From contig JABLYX010000049.1 of NCBI GenBank assembly GCA_018265615.1, forward strand, positions 1 through 38,822: DNA of 38,822 nucleotides, written 5' to 3'. Source of the DNA: Lentisphaeria bacterium. Lineage in GTDB: Bacteria > Verrucomicrobiota > Lentisphaeria > Victivallales > Victivallaceae. Both the position numbers and the translations under genes were made by a program. This document shows, piece after piece, positions 6,838-15,845 of the stretch; positions within the stretch are counted from its first letter, which is position 1; every line of letters begins with the position of its first letter. The notes below the pieces were generated by a model. It was given only the letters and a program-made list of their open reading frames with translations. It did not search any database and had not been told where the DNA came from.

Positions 6838-8103
6838 TTATTCCCACTCGATGGTCCCCGGCGGTTTCGCCGTGATATCGTAGACCACGCGGTTCACGCC
6901 GTCGACTTCGCGGACGATCCGCTCCATCATCGTCTCGAGCAGCTCCCACGGCAGGCGAACGACCTGCGCGGTCACCGCATCGACGCTGTTGATCGAACGG
7001 ATCGCGATCACGTAATCGTAGGAGCGCTGTCCGTTCTTGATCCCGACCGTCTTGACCGGCACGAAGATCGCGAAGGTCTGCCAGGTCTTGTGATACCAGC
7101 CGGCCTTGGTCAACTCTTCAGTCACAACCGCGTCGGCCTCGCGCAGCATGTGCAGCGTGTCGCGCTCGATCGGGCCCACATGGCGCACGCCGAGCGACGG
7201 GCCCGGGAACGGATGGCGGTCGATCAGCTCCGACGGCAGCCCGAGCAGCCGCCCGACCTGGCGGACCTCGTCCTTGAACAACCGCTCGACCGGTTCGACG
7301 AGCTTGAATTTCATATTCTTCGGCAGGCCGCCGACATTGTGGTGGCTCTTGATGACGCCGTTCGGGTTCCCGTCGAGCGGAATGCTTTCGAGGATGTCCG
7401 GATAAATCGTCCCCTGCCCGAGGAACGGCGCATCGACCTTCGCGGCCGCTTCGGCAAAAACTTCGATGAACTCCTTGCCGATGATCTTGCGCTTCTGTTC
7501 CGGATCGGCCACGCCCTTGAGCTTGTCGAGGAAACGATCGGAAGCGTCAACGTAGCAGAGGTTCATGTCGAAGTTGCGCGCGAAGATCTCCTGGACCAGC
7601 TCCGGCTCGTTCTTGCGCAGCAGCCCGTGGTTCACAAAAACGCAGGTCAGCTGCCTGCCGATCGCCTTGTGGATCAACGCCGCGACGACCGAGGAGTCGA
7701 CGCCGCCCGACAGGCCGAGCACGACTTTCGCGTCTCCGACCTGGCGGCGGATGTCCGCCACGGCTTCGTCGATGAATTTCTCCATCGTCCAGCTGCCGGT
7801 GCAGCCGCACTGGCAGCAGAATGCGACGGCCGCGTCGACGTCTCCCGTTCCGGCGCCGGAGGTGAGGTCGAGAATCGGCAGCTTCAGCGCTTCGAACTTC
7901 TCGCGCGCGCCGGGCCGCTCCGGCGTGTCGGCGTCGGAACAGAGAATCAGCCCGACCGGCTGCTCCTCCATCACGCGCTCCGCCGTGACGGTGTAAGGCA
8001 TGACCATCGTATAGATGTGACGGTCACGGATCGAACGGGCGAACTTCTGGATCTCTTCGCATCCGAAATTCACCAGCACGATGGTTTCTGGGGTTTGCTT
8101 CAT
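6838..8103 (-). CDS. guaA: GMP synthase with truncated glutaminase domain
   Basis: Makes GMP from XMP with ATP and ammonia, the last step of guanine nucleotide synthesis. The synthetase half is complete: PP-loop LSGGVDSS (SGGVDS at residues 132-137), the FVNHGLLRKNE and HPFPGPSLGVR motifs, and the C-terminal dimerisation domain ending RVVYDITAKPPGTIEWE. The N-terminal half is abnormal. A start like a class-I glutamine amidotransferase (VLVNFGCEEIQKFARSI) runs only to about residue 95, then joins the usual linker (CCQCGCTGSWTMEKFIDEA). The nucleophile position reads ILDLTSGAG instead of GVCYGMQ, and the His-x-Glu region is absent. Length is 421 against about 510-525 for the family. A strong AAGGAG precedes the ATG at 8103. 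It probably uses free ammonia or a separate glutaminase. Confidence 0.9.
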   Translation of the reverse strand: MKQTPETIVLVNFGCEEIQKFARSIRDRHIYTMVMPYTVTAERVMEEQPVGLILCSDADTPERPGAREKFEALKLPILDLTSGAGTGDVDAAVAFCCQCGCTGSWTMEKFIDEAVADIRRQVGDAKVVLGLSGGVDSSVVAALIHKAIGRQLTCVFVNHGLLRKNEPELVQEIFARNFDMNLCYVDASDRFLDKLKGVADPEQKRKIIGKEFIEVFAEAAAKVDAPFLGQGTIYPDILESIPLDGNPNGVIKSHHNVGGLPKNMKFKLVEPVERLFKDEVRQVGRLLGLPSELIDRHPFPGPSLGVRHVGPIERDTLHMLREADAVVTEELTKAGWYHKTWQTFAIFVPVKTVGIKNGQRSYDYVIAIRSINSVDAVTAQVVRLPWELLETMMERIVREVDGVNRVVYDITAKPPGTIEWE

Positions 8104-8137
8104 TGCATCTCCTTGTCGTTACAAACAGAATATGGAA

Positions 8138-8166
8138 AATATACTCCGTTTTCACGGCAAAGGCAA
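8138..8166 (-). promoter_or_regulatory. Promoter of guaA
   Basis: On the minus strand TTGCCT (8166-8161), a 17-base spacer and TATATT (8143-8138), about 35 bp ahead of the guaA start. This separates guaA from the transporter operon that ends at 8195. I see no clear terminator between the two, so read-through is possible. No purine riboswitch is recognisable. Confidence 0.55.
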
Positions 8167-8194
8167 GCGGCGGGGCCGGCTTTCCCTCCCGGAA

Positions 8195-9226
8195 TCAGGA
8201 AATTTCCGCAAACGGGCAGGCCGCAAGATGATCCGGGCCGACCGCGCACAGCTCCGGGCGCTCCGCGCGGCAGCCGTCGTGCGCATGCGGGCAGCGCGGC
8301 GCGAAAGCGCAGCCCGCGGGGAGGTTCCCGGCGTCCGCGACCTCGCCCGGATTCGGCGGAAGCGTCCGGTTATCCGGATCCGGCGTCGGCGCGGAGGCGA
8401 GCAGCAGCCGCGTATACGGGTGGACCGGGCATCCGAAGAGCTCCTCCGTCGGCGCGATTTCGACGATGCGTCCCGCGTACATCACCGCGACCCGGTCGCA
8501 GATATGGCGCACCACGCCAAGGTCGTGCGCGACGAAGATGTACGACAGCCCCATATCGCGCTTCAGGTCGTCGAGCAGGTTGATGACCTGCGCCTGCACC
8601 GAGACGTCGAGCGCCGAAACCGCCTCGTCCGCAACGACGAAGCGCGGATTCATCACAAGCGCCCGCGCGATGCCGATCCTCTGCCGCTGGCCGCCGGAAA
8701 ACGCATGCGGGTAGCGCGTCTTATGCTCCGGCCTGAGCCCGACCTTCACGAGGATCTCATCCACCCGCTCCTCCAGCGCTTTCCCCTTCGCCATGCCGTG
8801 GATCACCAGCGGCTCGGCGACGATGCCGCCGACCGTCATGCGCGGATTCAGGCTGGAAAACGGATCCTGGAAGATCATCTGCGCAGCGCGGCGCAGCGGA
8901 ACGAGTTCCCGCGCGGAGAGCTCCCCGAGATCCACATACCGCCCGTCCCCCGCCGCATCGAAATAGGCGTGCCCCGAGGTAAAATCGAGCGCGCGCAGGA
9001 TCGTCCGCACCGTCGTCGACTTCCCGCAGCCCGATTCTCCGACCAGCCCGAGCGTCTCATTCCGGCGCAGGTCGAACGAGACGCGGTCGACCGCCTTCAC
9101 GTCTCCGGTCTTCCGCCGGATCAGCCCGCGGCTCCGGATCGGAAAGAATTTGCAGAGCTCCCGCACCGCCAGCAGAGGCGGATCCGCGGCGGAGCCGCCG
9201 AAATGACCGATGTCGCAGTAATTCAT
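8195..9226 (-). CDS. Opp/Dpp-type ABC transporter ATPase (OppF-like)
   Basis: A 343-residue nucleotide-binding subunit that powers import with its partner ATPase encoded just upstream. Walker A GESGCGKS (63-70), signature FSGGQRQR (about 176-183), Walker B FVVADE (196-201) followed by SALDVSVQAQ, H-loop VAHDLG. The C-terminal oligopeptide-transporter extension has CAFAPRCPHAHDGC, a cysteine cluster found in OppD/OppF proteins. Frames extend upstream, but ATG 9226 is preceded by GGAGG and lies 14 bp after the stop of the previous gene. It is the last gene of the 12-kb operon that starts at 20126. Substrate cannot be read from the ATPase; Opp-type importers carry peptides or oligosaccharides. 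Confidence 0.93.
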   Translation of the reverse strand: MNYCDIGHFGGSAADPPLLAVRELCKFFPIRSRGLIRRKTGDVKAVDRVSFDLRRNETLGLVGESGCGKSTTVRTILRALDFTSGHAYFDAAGDGRYVDLGELSARELVPLRRAAQMIFQDPFSSLNPRMTVGGIVAEPLVIHGMAKGKALEERVDEILVKVGLRPEHKTRYPHAFSGGQRQRIGIARALVMNPRFVVADEAVSALDVSVQAQVINLLDDLKRDMGLSYIFVAHDLGVVRHICDRVAVMYAGRIVEIAPTEELFGCPVHPYTRLLLASAPTPDPDNRTLPPNPGEVADAGNLPAGCAFAPRCPHAHDGCRAERPELCAVGPDHLAACPFAEIS

Positions 9227-9240
9227 GTTCCGCCTCCGTT

Positions 9241-10254
9241 TCACCGTTTCAGGAGTCCGCCCATCTCGCCCGCGCGGAAGCAGCAGATGCTCCGCCCGTC
9301 CGCCGTCTCCTCCGGCGGCGGCCCGCCCGTGTCGCACAGTCCCTTCTTCGCGAAGTCGCAGCGCGGATGGAACGGACACCCCTCCGGAAGGTCGAACAGC
9401 CCCGGAACCGTCCCCCGGATCGACGGCAGCCGTTCGCGGCGGCCGTGCAGCCCCGGCAGCGATTCCAGCAGCCCGTGCGTGTACGGGTGCAGCGGCGACC
9501 TGATGATCTCGCGTACGCTCCCCTGCTCCACGATCCGTCCGAGGTACATCACCGCCACGAAATCCGCCACCTGCGCCACAACCGCAAGGTCGTGCGTGAT
9601 GAGCAGCACGCTGCTGCCCGTTTCTCGCTGCAGCCCCTGCATCAGCGCGAGCACCTGCGCCTGGATCGTCACATCGAGCGCCGTGGTCGGCTCGTCCGCA
9701 ATCAGCAGCTCGGGACGGCTCAGCATCGCCATCGCGATCACGATCCGCTGCCGCATCCCGCCCGAAAGCTCGAAGGGATACTGCGCATAACGCCGCTCCG
9801 GGGCCGGGATGCCGACCCGCCCGAGCATCTCGACGACCCGCGATTTCGCCTCGGCCTTCGACGGCTTCCCGTGCGTGAACAGCACCTCTTCAAGCTGGTT
9901 GCCGACCGTATGCACAGGAGAGAGCGCCGTCATCGGCTCCTGAAAGATCATCGAGATCCGGTTGCCGCGGATGTCAAAGAGCCGCGGATCATTTTCGCGG
10001 AGCGCCGCGAGATCGGTCGAACTGCCGTCCGCGCCGTGGAACAGGATGCGCCCGCCGGTGATCCGCCCCGGCTTCCGGATCAGCCGCAGCACGGAATAGC
10101 TCGTCACGCTTTTCCCGCAGCCCGACTCGCCCACGAGCGCCAGCACCCTGCCGCGCGGCACCGCGAAGCGGACCTTGTTCACGGCCCGCGCCTCCCCCTC
10201 GTCGGAGAAGAAGCTGACCTGCAGATCCTCGATTTCAAGAACATTCGGATTCAT
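9241..10254 (-). CDS. Opp/Dpp-type ABC transporter ATPase (OppD-like)
   Basis: A 337-residue first ATPase of the importer. Walker A GESGCGKS (42-49), Q-loop MIFQEP, signature LSGGMRQR, Walker B LLIADEPTTALDVTIQ, H-loop LLITHDLAVVAQ, and the C-terminal extension with CPFHPRCDFAKKGLC. The frame stays open far upstream, but that part is the shadow of the permease gene. ATG 10254 (MNPNVLEIEDLQVSF) begins exactly where the family begins and has GAAGAG upstream. It lies 8 bp after the permease stop. It would pair with the OppF-like protein as a heterodimer. Confidence 0.93.
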   Translation of the reverse strand: MNPNVLEIEDLQVSFFSDEGEARAVNKVRFAVPRGRVLALVGESGCGKSVTSYSVLRLIRKPGRITGGRILFHGADGSSTDLAALRENDPRLFDIRGNRISMIFQEPMTALSPVHTVGNQLEEVLFTHGKPSKAEAKSRVVEMLGRVGIPAPERRYAQYPFELSGGMRQRIVIAMAMLSRPELLIADEPTTALDVTIQAQVLALMQGLQRETGSSVLLITHDLAVVAQVADFVAVMYLGRIVEQGSVREIIRSPLHPYTHGLLESLPGLHGRRERLPSIRGTVPGLFDLPEGCPFHPRCDFAKKGLCDTGGPPPEETADGRSICCFRAGEMGGLLKR

Positions 10255-10262
10255 CTCTTCCC

Positions 10263-11405
10263 CTATTTCGATGCGTACGGATCGGCCGCGTCGCGCAGCC
10301 CGTCCCCGAGAAAGTTGAAACAGAGCACCGCGAACACCAGCATCAGCACCGGCGCAAGCAGCCACGGATAATCGATCACGGCCTTCACGTTCATGCACTC
10401 CTGCAGCATCACGCCCCAGCTCACGACCGGCGGCCGCAGCCCCAGCCCGAGGAACGAGAGACTCGTTTCGCCGAGGATCATCCCCGGAACCGTCAGCGTC
10501 AGCGTAACGATGATATGGCTCGTGAACGCCGGCAGCAGATGACGGAAGAGGATCCGCCCGTGACTCGCGCCGAGCAGCCGCGCCGCTACCGCGTAATCCT
10601 CCTCGCGCAAACTCAGGATCTTGCCGCGCACGACGCGCGCGAGCCCGGTCCACGAGAGCAGGCTCAGCGTCACCGTGATCGCGAAATAGGTTTCGAGCGG
10701 CCCCCAGTCCGACGGCACCGCCGCCGCGAGCGCGAGCCACATCGGCAATTGCGGGAACGAGTTGATGATTTCGATCACGCGCTGGATCACCGTGTCGGCC
10801 GCGCCGCCGCAGTAGCCGGAGATTCCGCCGATCACCACGCCGAAAAGGAACGAGAGGAACACCCCTGCCAGCCCGACCGACAGCGAAATCGTCGAACCCT
10901 GCACGATCCGGCTCCAGATGTCGCAGCCGAACTTGTCCGCCCCGGCCATGAAATAGACGCGGCGCTTTTCGTCGCCGGGGCGGAAATCCGGGATGCGCCC
11001 CGGATCGACCCCGAAGAAATGGCGCTCCGCCGCGAAAAGCCCCCAGAGCCGGTACGGTTCGCCCTTCACGAAGAAGCCGAGCGGCGCATCGTTCTCCGGC
11101 GCATCGACGTAACGGCTGTTCAGCGTGACCGGATCGACCGTGCGTTTGAGCCCCTTTGCGTAGAGCCCCTTCTCCCAGCTGAAGCCGAGCTTCTGCGGCG
11201 GGCAGTAGACGTAGTCGAGATTGCGTTCGTACCTGCCGTATGGGGCGAAGAACGGCGAGAAAATCGCCATGATGTAAAGCCCGGCCAGCAGAAACCCCGC
11301 CGCGACCGCGAGCTTGTGCCTGCGGAACTTCAGCAGCGTAAGCTGCCGCTGGTTCAGCATGTCGTAAGTCAGCGCCGGACGGCGCGCGAACAGTCGGAAT
11401 GTCAT
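10263..11405 (-). CDS. ABC transporter permease (OppC-like)
   Basis: A 380-residue inner-membrane permease. It has an N-terminal membrane segment (about 35-55, AVAAGFLLAGLYIMAIFSPF), then a periplasmic insertion of roughly 110 residues, then the five-helix core starting near GSTISLSVGLAGVFLSFLFG. The EAA cytoplasmic loop reads DYAVAARLLGASHGRILFRH, which docks on the ATPases. The periplasmic insert is longer than in most OppC proteins and mentions no recognisable domain. Its ATG overlaps the stop of the upstream fusion gene (ATGA), so the two permeases are coupled and presumably made in equal amounts. Confidence 0.92.
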   Translation of the reverse strand: MTFRLFARRPALTYDMLNQRQLTLLKFRRHKLAVAAGFLLAGLYIMAIFSPFFAPYGRYERNLDYVYCPPQKLGFSWEKGLYAKGLKRTVDPVTLNSRYVDAPENDAPLGFFVKGEPYRLWGLFAAERHFFGVDPGRIPDFRPGDEKRRVYFMAGADKFGCDIWSRIVQGSTISLSVGLAGVFLSFLFGVVIGGISGYCGGAADTVIQRVIEIINSFPQLPMWLALAAAVPSDWGPLETYFAITVTLSLLSWTGLARVVRGKILSLREEDYAVAARLLGASHGRILFRHLLPAFTSHIIVTLTLTVPGMILGETSLSFLGLGLRPPVVSWGVMLQECMNVKAVIDYPWLLAPVLMLVFAVLCFNFLGDGLRDAADPYASK

Positions 11406-14400
11406 CGGGTATTCCCTCCTTCGAGCCGGATGCGCGGATCAACCAGCATCAGCAGCAAATCGCTGACCAGCGTGCCGAAAACGCCGAGCAGACTCAGCAC
11501 CATCAGCATGGAACCGGCCATATTCATATCCTGGCTGAAGAGCGCCGAGAGCATCAGCGGCCCCACCGTCGGCAGGCTCATGACGATCGCGACGATCGAA
11601 CTGCCCGACACAAGCGACGGGAACAGCGTCCCGATGCCCGAAATGAACGGATTCAGCGCGATCCGTACCGGATACTTGAACAGCAGCTTCAGCGGGCGCA
11701 CCCCCTTTGCGCGGGCGGTCGTGACATACGGCTTGCGCAGCTCGTCGAGCAGATTCGCGCGCATCACGCGGATCATCCCGGCGGTCCCGGCCACACCGAC
11801 CACGAGGATCGGCACCCAGATGTGGCGGCAGAGGTCCGCGACCTTGCCCCAGCTCCAGCCGGGCTGGATCGCATACTCCGGCGAAAAGAGCCCTGAAATC
11901 CCGGTCAGCGCCATCAGGATCAGCGCGAGCAGAAACGCCGGGACGCACATGCCGAGGAACCCGAGCACCGAAATGATGTAGTCCCCCGCCGAATACTGCC
12001 GGCAGGCCGAATAGATGCCGACCGGCAGCGCGAGGCACCAGGTCAGCAGCACGGTCCCGAGCGAGATGAGCACGGTCAGCAGAATCCGGTCGCCCACCAT
12101 CGAATTCACGCTCTTCGAGGTCTCCATCGAATAGCCCATCTCCCCCTGCAGGAGCCCCGCGTCCTTCGAATCGAAGGTGATGAAGTAGCTGAAGCCCATC
12201 CAGCGGCAGTAGCGTTTCCAGGCCGGATCGTCGAAGTGGAACAGCGCGCGCAGGTCGTCGATCTGCGTGGCGATCTGCTCCGGCGACGCACCGGACTCCT
12301 CGAGCTGCATGATCCGGTTGCTGAGATAGTCGCCCGGCGGAAGCTGGATGATCGTGAAGATGCAGACCGAGATCACAAACAGCGTCGGGACCATGATGAC
12401 CAGCCGCCGCAGCACGAACGGGTGCTTCAGAATCAGCAGCACGAGCAGCAGCCCCGCGATCGCTCCTCCGAGAATCTGCGCCAACCGCCCGACCGCCGAG
12501 GAGGGGGGGCCGGAGGCGGGCGGGATCTCGCCGGGCGTCGTGAGCTGCATGAGCGTGTCGGCGTCCGCCACGTGAGACGGCTTCGCGAAGAAGTAGGTTT
12601 CGGGCGCGGTGTTGCCGGGGGTCAGGAAGCAGTAGCCCTCGACCGCCTTCTCCGGCACGCCGCGCAAATTGTCGGAGACGACCACGAGCTTCGGCGGCGC
12701 GGAGGCGAGGTTGATGGTCCAGACGTTCTCCGCCGCGATGCCGGTGATCTCGTTCATGAGCTCCTTCCGGCGCGCCGGGTCCGTGGAGCGGAGCGCCTCC
12801 TCGCAGCACTCGATCGCGCGGAACATCGGGCTCGCCGGAGGAACCGGGATGCAGCCCGGATTCTCCGCCTGCGAAGAGCCGTACATGCCGTTCATCGAGA
12901 ACCAGTTCCCCCATCCGATCGCGTAGGCCGACTCGCTTGTGGTCGCGACATAGCTGCGCGGAGAGAGCAGCGGGACGATCTCCGACTCGCTCGACCAGAT
13001 GTAGAAGTCGAAGTTGCGCGACGACTTCCGCACGGTCAGCAGCGGCCGCGAACACTGCTGGTAGATGCAGCGGATCCCGACCCGCGCCCAGTCGTCCGCG
13101 ACGAACTGTGCCGGGCCGATCCCGGTGAAGTCCGTGAAGATCATGTAGAACGTGACCGGCCTGCCGGACGCGTCGCAACGGAAACCGCCTTTCCGCACCG
13201 ACGGATCCAGCCCGAGCTTCCGCCACACCGCATCGAACTTCCGGTTCGCTTCGGCGGGGTCGAACTGCGTAAACGCATGCCGCAGCTTCTCCGACGGGAA
13301 CTCGGAGTACGGGCCCGGATCGACCTGATGCGGTTCGGCCAGCCCCGAATAGAACGCCCTGATCACCTGTTCCCGGTCGAGCGCGACGGAGAGCGCCTGC
13401 CGGAACTCCTTTTCGGCCAGCAGCTTCGCCTTGAATGCGGACTGCGCGTCGCCCGGCGACTCCGCCCGGTTGACATTCGGATAGATCATCCACTCGCTGC
13501 GGGTGCCGGGGATCCAGCAGAGGACGCGAAAGCCGTTCTCTTTCGAACGCTCCATGAACTCCGTGTAGTTTTCGAACCGGATGTAGCGGAACTGCATGTC
13601 CGCCCGGCCGCTCGATACCGCGAGCGGCACCATCATTGAGTCGATGAATTCGAGCTGCAGCCGGTCGATGTACGGCAGCTGGCGGCCCTGCCCGTCCACG
13701 GCGAAATAATACGGGTTGCGCACGAACGACATCGGCGACATCGTCGTGTACTTGCGGAGGATCCACGGAGAAAGCGCCGGCAGCGCCGGATTCATGCCCG
13801 CCATCAGGTTGTAGAGCGAACGCGCGTTCGGCATGTTGTACTTCTCCATCTCCGAAGAGAGGAAGGCTTTGTCGCCGTAGTCGGGATGATACTTTTTCAG
13901 ATAGTGCCGCGGGGCGAACGCCGCCTGCGTCGCCAGCGTTTCGAGGAAATCCGCGCGCGGCTCGGGAAAACGCCAGCGCACTCTGTGCCGCCCGAGCTTC
14001 TCAAGTGTCGCGGGCTTGCCGCCGACCGTGAAATGTTTGTAGACGCGCCCGCCGCCGAGCGACTTCGAGAGCATCACGTCGTTCCAGAAATAGAGGACAT
14101 CGTCGGCGGAGAAGGGTTCGCCATCGCTCCAGCGGACATCGCGCAGCTCGACCTCCCAGACCCGGCCCTCCTCTTTCATCTCGTACCCTTTTGCGATATG
14201 CGGGACAACCGGATATCCGGCCGGGCTGAAGCGGAAGAGCCGGTCGTAGAAGATCCGGGCGGTCGCGGCCCCGGCGTCGGAACCGGAACCCGCCACGAAC
14301 TGCACCCAGACGCCGCCGAAGACGCCGCCATCCTCCGCGCCGCGCATCACGACCGGCTCGGGGCCGGTCCGTTCGGCGACCGGCGGCAGGCCCGCCCTGT

Positions 14401-14764
14401 CGAGAACCGGGCTCTGACCGCGCGGATACCACTCCGGCAGCCGGCCGCCGCGGATCCAGTGCTCGATCTCCTGCGCCGGAGCGCCGGGAAACCGGCGGAA
14501 GAACTCCGCGCTTTGCCGGTATTCACCGCCGGGAACAGGCTGCGCGACGCGGCGGCGGACGCCGTCGAGGTTCTCCGGCAGCCGGCGCGTCTGTTCGGCC
14601 CGGGCGATTTCCTCCGCGCTGCTCCGCTCCCGCCCCGGAGCCGTGTCGGGCGTCACCAGGAACGAAAAAAGCAGCGTCGCGCCGTAAAGAACGGCCAGCG
14701 CGGCGGCGACTCCGAGCAGGAGCTTCCACTTCGGTACGGGACGGATGAGCTTCTTCTCTCTCAT
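11402..14764 (-). CDS. Fused substrate-binding protein and OppB-like permease
   Basis: A 1120-residue fusion. Residues 1-13 are positively charged, 14-36 form a membrane anchor, and about 140-740 resemble a family 5 extracellular solute-binding protein (RIFYDRLFRFS, WEVELRDVRWSDGEPFSADDVLYFW, then FRQALSVALDREQVIRAFYSG). Residues about 761-780 add a membrane segment ending in KHPFVLRR, and 785-1120 are a complete OppB-type permease with the EAA loop YVTTARAKGVRPLKLLFKYP. By the positive-inside rule the binding domain lies outside and the extra helix returns the chain to the cytoplasm before the permease starts, so the topology works. Normally the binding protein is a separate lipoprotein or periplasmic protein. 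The frame is continuous with no sign of assembly error. It shares an ATGA overlap with the next permease. Confidence 0.9.
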   Translation of the reverse strand: MREKKLIRPVPKWKLLLGVAAALAVLYGATLLFSFLVTPDTAPGRERSSAEEIARAEQTRRLPENLDGVRRRVAQPVPGGEYRQSAEFFRRFPGAPAQEIEHWIRGGRLPEWYPRGQSPVLDRAGLPPVAERTGPEPVVMRGAEDGGVFGGVWVQFVAGSGSDAGAATARIFYDRLFRFSPAGYPVVPHIAKGYEMKEEGRVWEVELRDVRWSDGEPFSADDVLYFWNDVMLSKSLGGGRVYKHFTVGGKPATLEKLGRHRVRWRFPEPRADFLETLATQAAFAPRHYLKKYHPDYGDKAFLSSEMEKYNMPNARSLYNLMAGMNPALPALSPWILRKYTTMSPMSFVRNPYYFAVDGQGRQLPYIDRLQLEFIDSMMVPLAVSSGRADMQFRYIRFENYTEFMERSKENGFRVLCWIPGTRSEWMIYPNVNRAESPGDAQSAFKAKLLAEKEFRQALSVALDREQVIRAFYSGLAEPHQVDPGPYSEFPSEKLRHAFTQFDPAEANRKFDAVWRKLGLDPSVRKGGFRCDASGRPVTFYMIFTDFTGIGPAQFVADDWARVGIRCIYQQCSRPLLTVRKSSRNFDFYIWSSESEIVPLLSPRSYVATTSESAYAIGWGNWFSMNGMYGSSQAENPGCIPVPPASPMFRAIECCEEALRSTDPARRKELMNEITGIAAENVWTINLASAPPKLVVVSDNLRGVPEKAVEGYCFLTPGNTAPETYFFAKPSHVADADTLMQLTTPGEIPPASGPPSSAVGRLAQILGGAIAGLLLVLLILKHPFVLRRLVIMVPTLFVISVCIFTIIQLPPGDYLSNRIMQLEESGASPEQIATQIDDLRALFHFDDPAWKRYCRWMGFSYFITFDSKDAGLLQGEMGYSMETSKSVNSMVGDRILLTVLISLGTVLLTWCLALPVGIYSACRQYSAGDYIISVLGFLGMCVPAFLLALILMALTGISGLFSPEYAIQPGWSWGKVADLCRHIWVPILVVGVAGTAGMIRVMRANLLDELRKPYVTTARAKGVRPLKLLFKYPVRIALNPFISGIGTLFPSLVSGSSIVAIVMSLPTVGPLMLSALFSQDMNMAGSMLMVLSLLGVFGTLVSDLLLMLVDPRIRLEGGNTR

Positions 14765-14765
14765 A

Positions 14766-15845
14766 TCAGCGCCGCAGCATCTCCCGGTTTACGAACGGGT
14801 CGGCAAGCCCCGACTCCAGCAGGGTTTCAAACGTCACGAAATTCACGTCGAGCAGCTGCTCGAACGAGAGCCCGTGCGACACCGTACACTCGAGCGTCAA
14901 CGCAAGCGCGCCCGACGCGAGCGAAAAGAGGTTGTTCAGATTCACCTGCCGCCCCGGCTCGAGCCCCGGCGCGGGGTCCGACCGCAGCCCCGCGTCGAAG
15001 AGCGCCCGGTTCACGGCGGAAGCGGCCCGTATTCCGCGCTCAACGTGCGTGCGGTAGTTGAATTCCGAGGGTGCGAGCAGGAACGGCTCCCCCTCGCATG
15101 AGTGTGCGTTCAGCACGAAATCAGCGCTATAACGCTCGACGAGCCGCAGCAGCGCCGCCGCTTCGGCGGTGCGGATGTGCCCCGGACACGCGTCGTGCAT
15201 GATGTTGAACCCATCCGAATTCGGATAGCCGCCCGGATACGCGACCCGGTCGAGCGGAAGCGGAAAATACTCCTTGCTGCCGCGCCAGCCGATCAGCGAC
15301 CCGTCGAGCCAGATCCCCTGCGACACGCGCCGGAACTCCTCGTACGGAACGTTCCGCAAATGATCCGGTGAAATCGAACGCCCGTCCATGTTCACGCACG
15401 GCACGACGATGAGCCGGTAGTGCCGCAGGAGTCCGCAGAGCCGCTCATGCCTGCGCCCGAGCAGATCGGCGCCGTGTTCGAGCAGTTCGATCAAATTCAC
15501 CGCGAATGCGACGCTTTCCGCCTCCGCCCCGTGGATCCCGGCGCACCAGACGACCGTCGGCGGCAGCCCGGCCCGGCGGAAGTAACTCGAATCGGTCGTG
15601 GAGGAGGAGCCCGCCGACCAGTTGGTCTGCGGCGGCGGCTCACTGAAGTCGCCGTAAAAAACCGCGTGAACAGGGAACCCGCCCGGCGTCGCGGCGATCA
15701 CCTCGTCCCGTCCGCGCCGGACCGCTTCGCACACGGCCGTGATTTCGGCGGGACGGACCTGCCAGAAGGCCGGGCGCGGCTCGAGCCCCTCGACCGCCCG
15801 GGGGGCGAATTTCGGTTTTTCCAGCTGTTCTGTCGTGGCGATCAT
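14766..15845 (-). CDS. M14-family zinc carboxypeptidase
   Basis: A 359-residue protein of the carboxypeptidase A/succinylglutamate desuccinylase fold. Zinc ligands are H105 and E108 in CAGIHGAEAES and H248 in VLNAHSCEG. NMDGR near 152-156 matches the substrate-binding Asn-Arg region, and E319 in LALTLECTVSHG is the likely general base. No signal peptide is visible, so it probably acts in the cytoplasm on imported material. It starts with an ATGA overlap on the lyase gene and ends one base before the transporter fusion. The context suggests it trims a peptide or amino-acyl group from what the transporter brings in. A substrate such as a peptidoglycan fragment or glycopeptide is possible but not shown. 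Confidence 0.85.
   Translation of the reverse strand: MIATTEQLEKPKFAPRAVEGLEPRPAFWQVRPAEITAVCEAVRRGRDEVIAATPGGFPVHAVFYGDFSEPPPQTNWSAGSSSTTDSSYFRRAGLPPTVVWCAGIHGAEAESVAFAVNLIELLEHGADLLGRRHERLCGLLRHYRLIVVPCVNMDGRSISPDHLRNVPYEEFRRVSQGIWLDGSLIGWRGSKEYFPLPLDRVAYPGGYPNSDGFNIMHDACPGHIRTAEAAALLRLVERYSADFVLNAHSCEGEPFLLAPSEFNYRTHVERGIRAASAVNRALFDAGLRSDPAPGLEPGRQVNLNNLFSLASGALALTLECTVSHGLSFEQLLDVNFVTFETLLESGLADPFVNREMLRR

Noticed and set aside
8104..8194. A purine riboswitch upstream of guaA
   Set aside because: Only 91 bp, filled by a promoter and ribosome-binding site; no conserved riboswitch core could be found.
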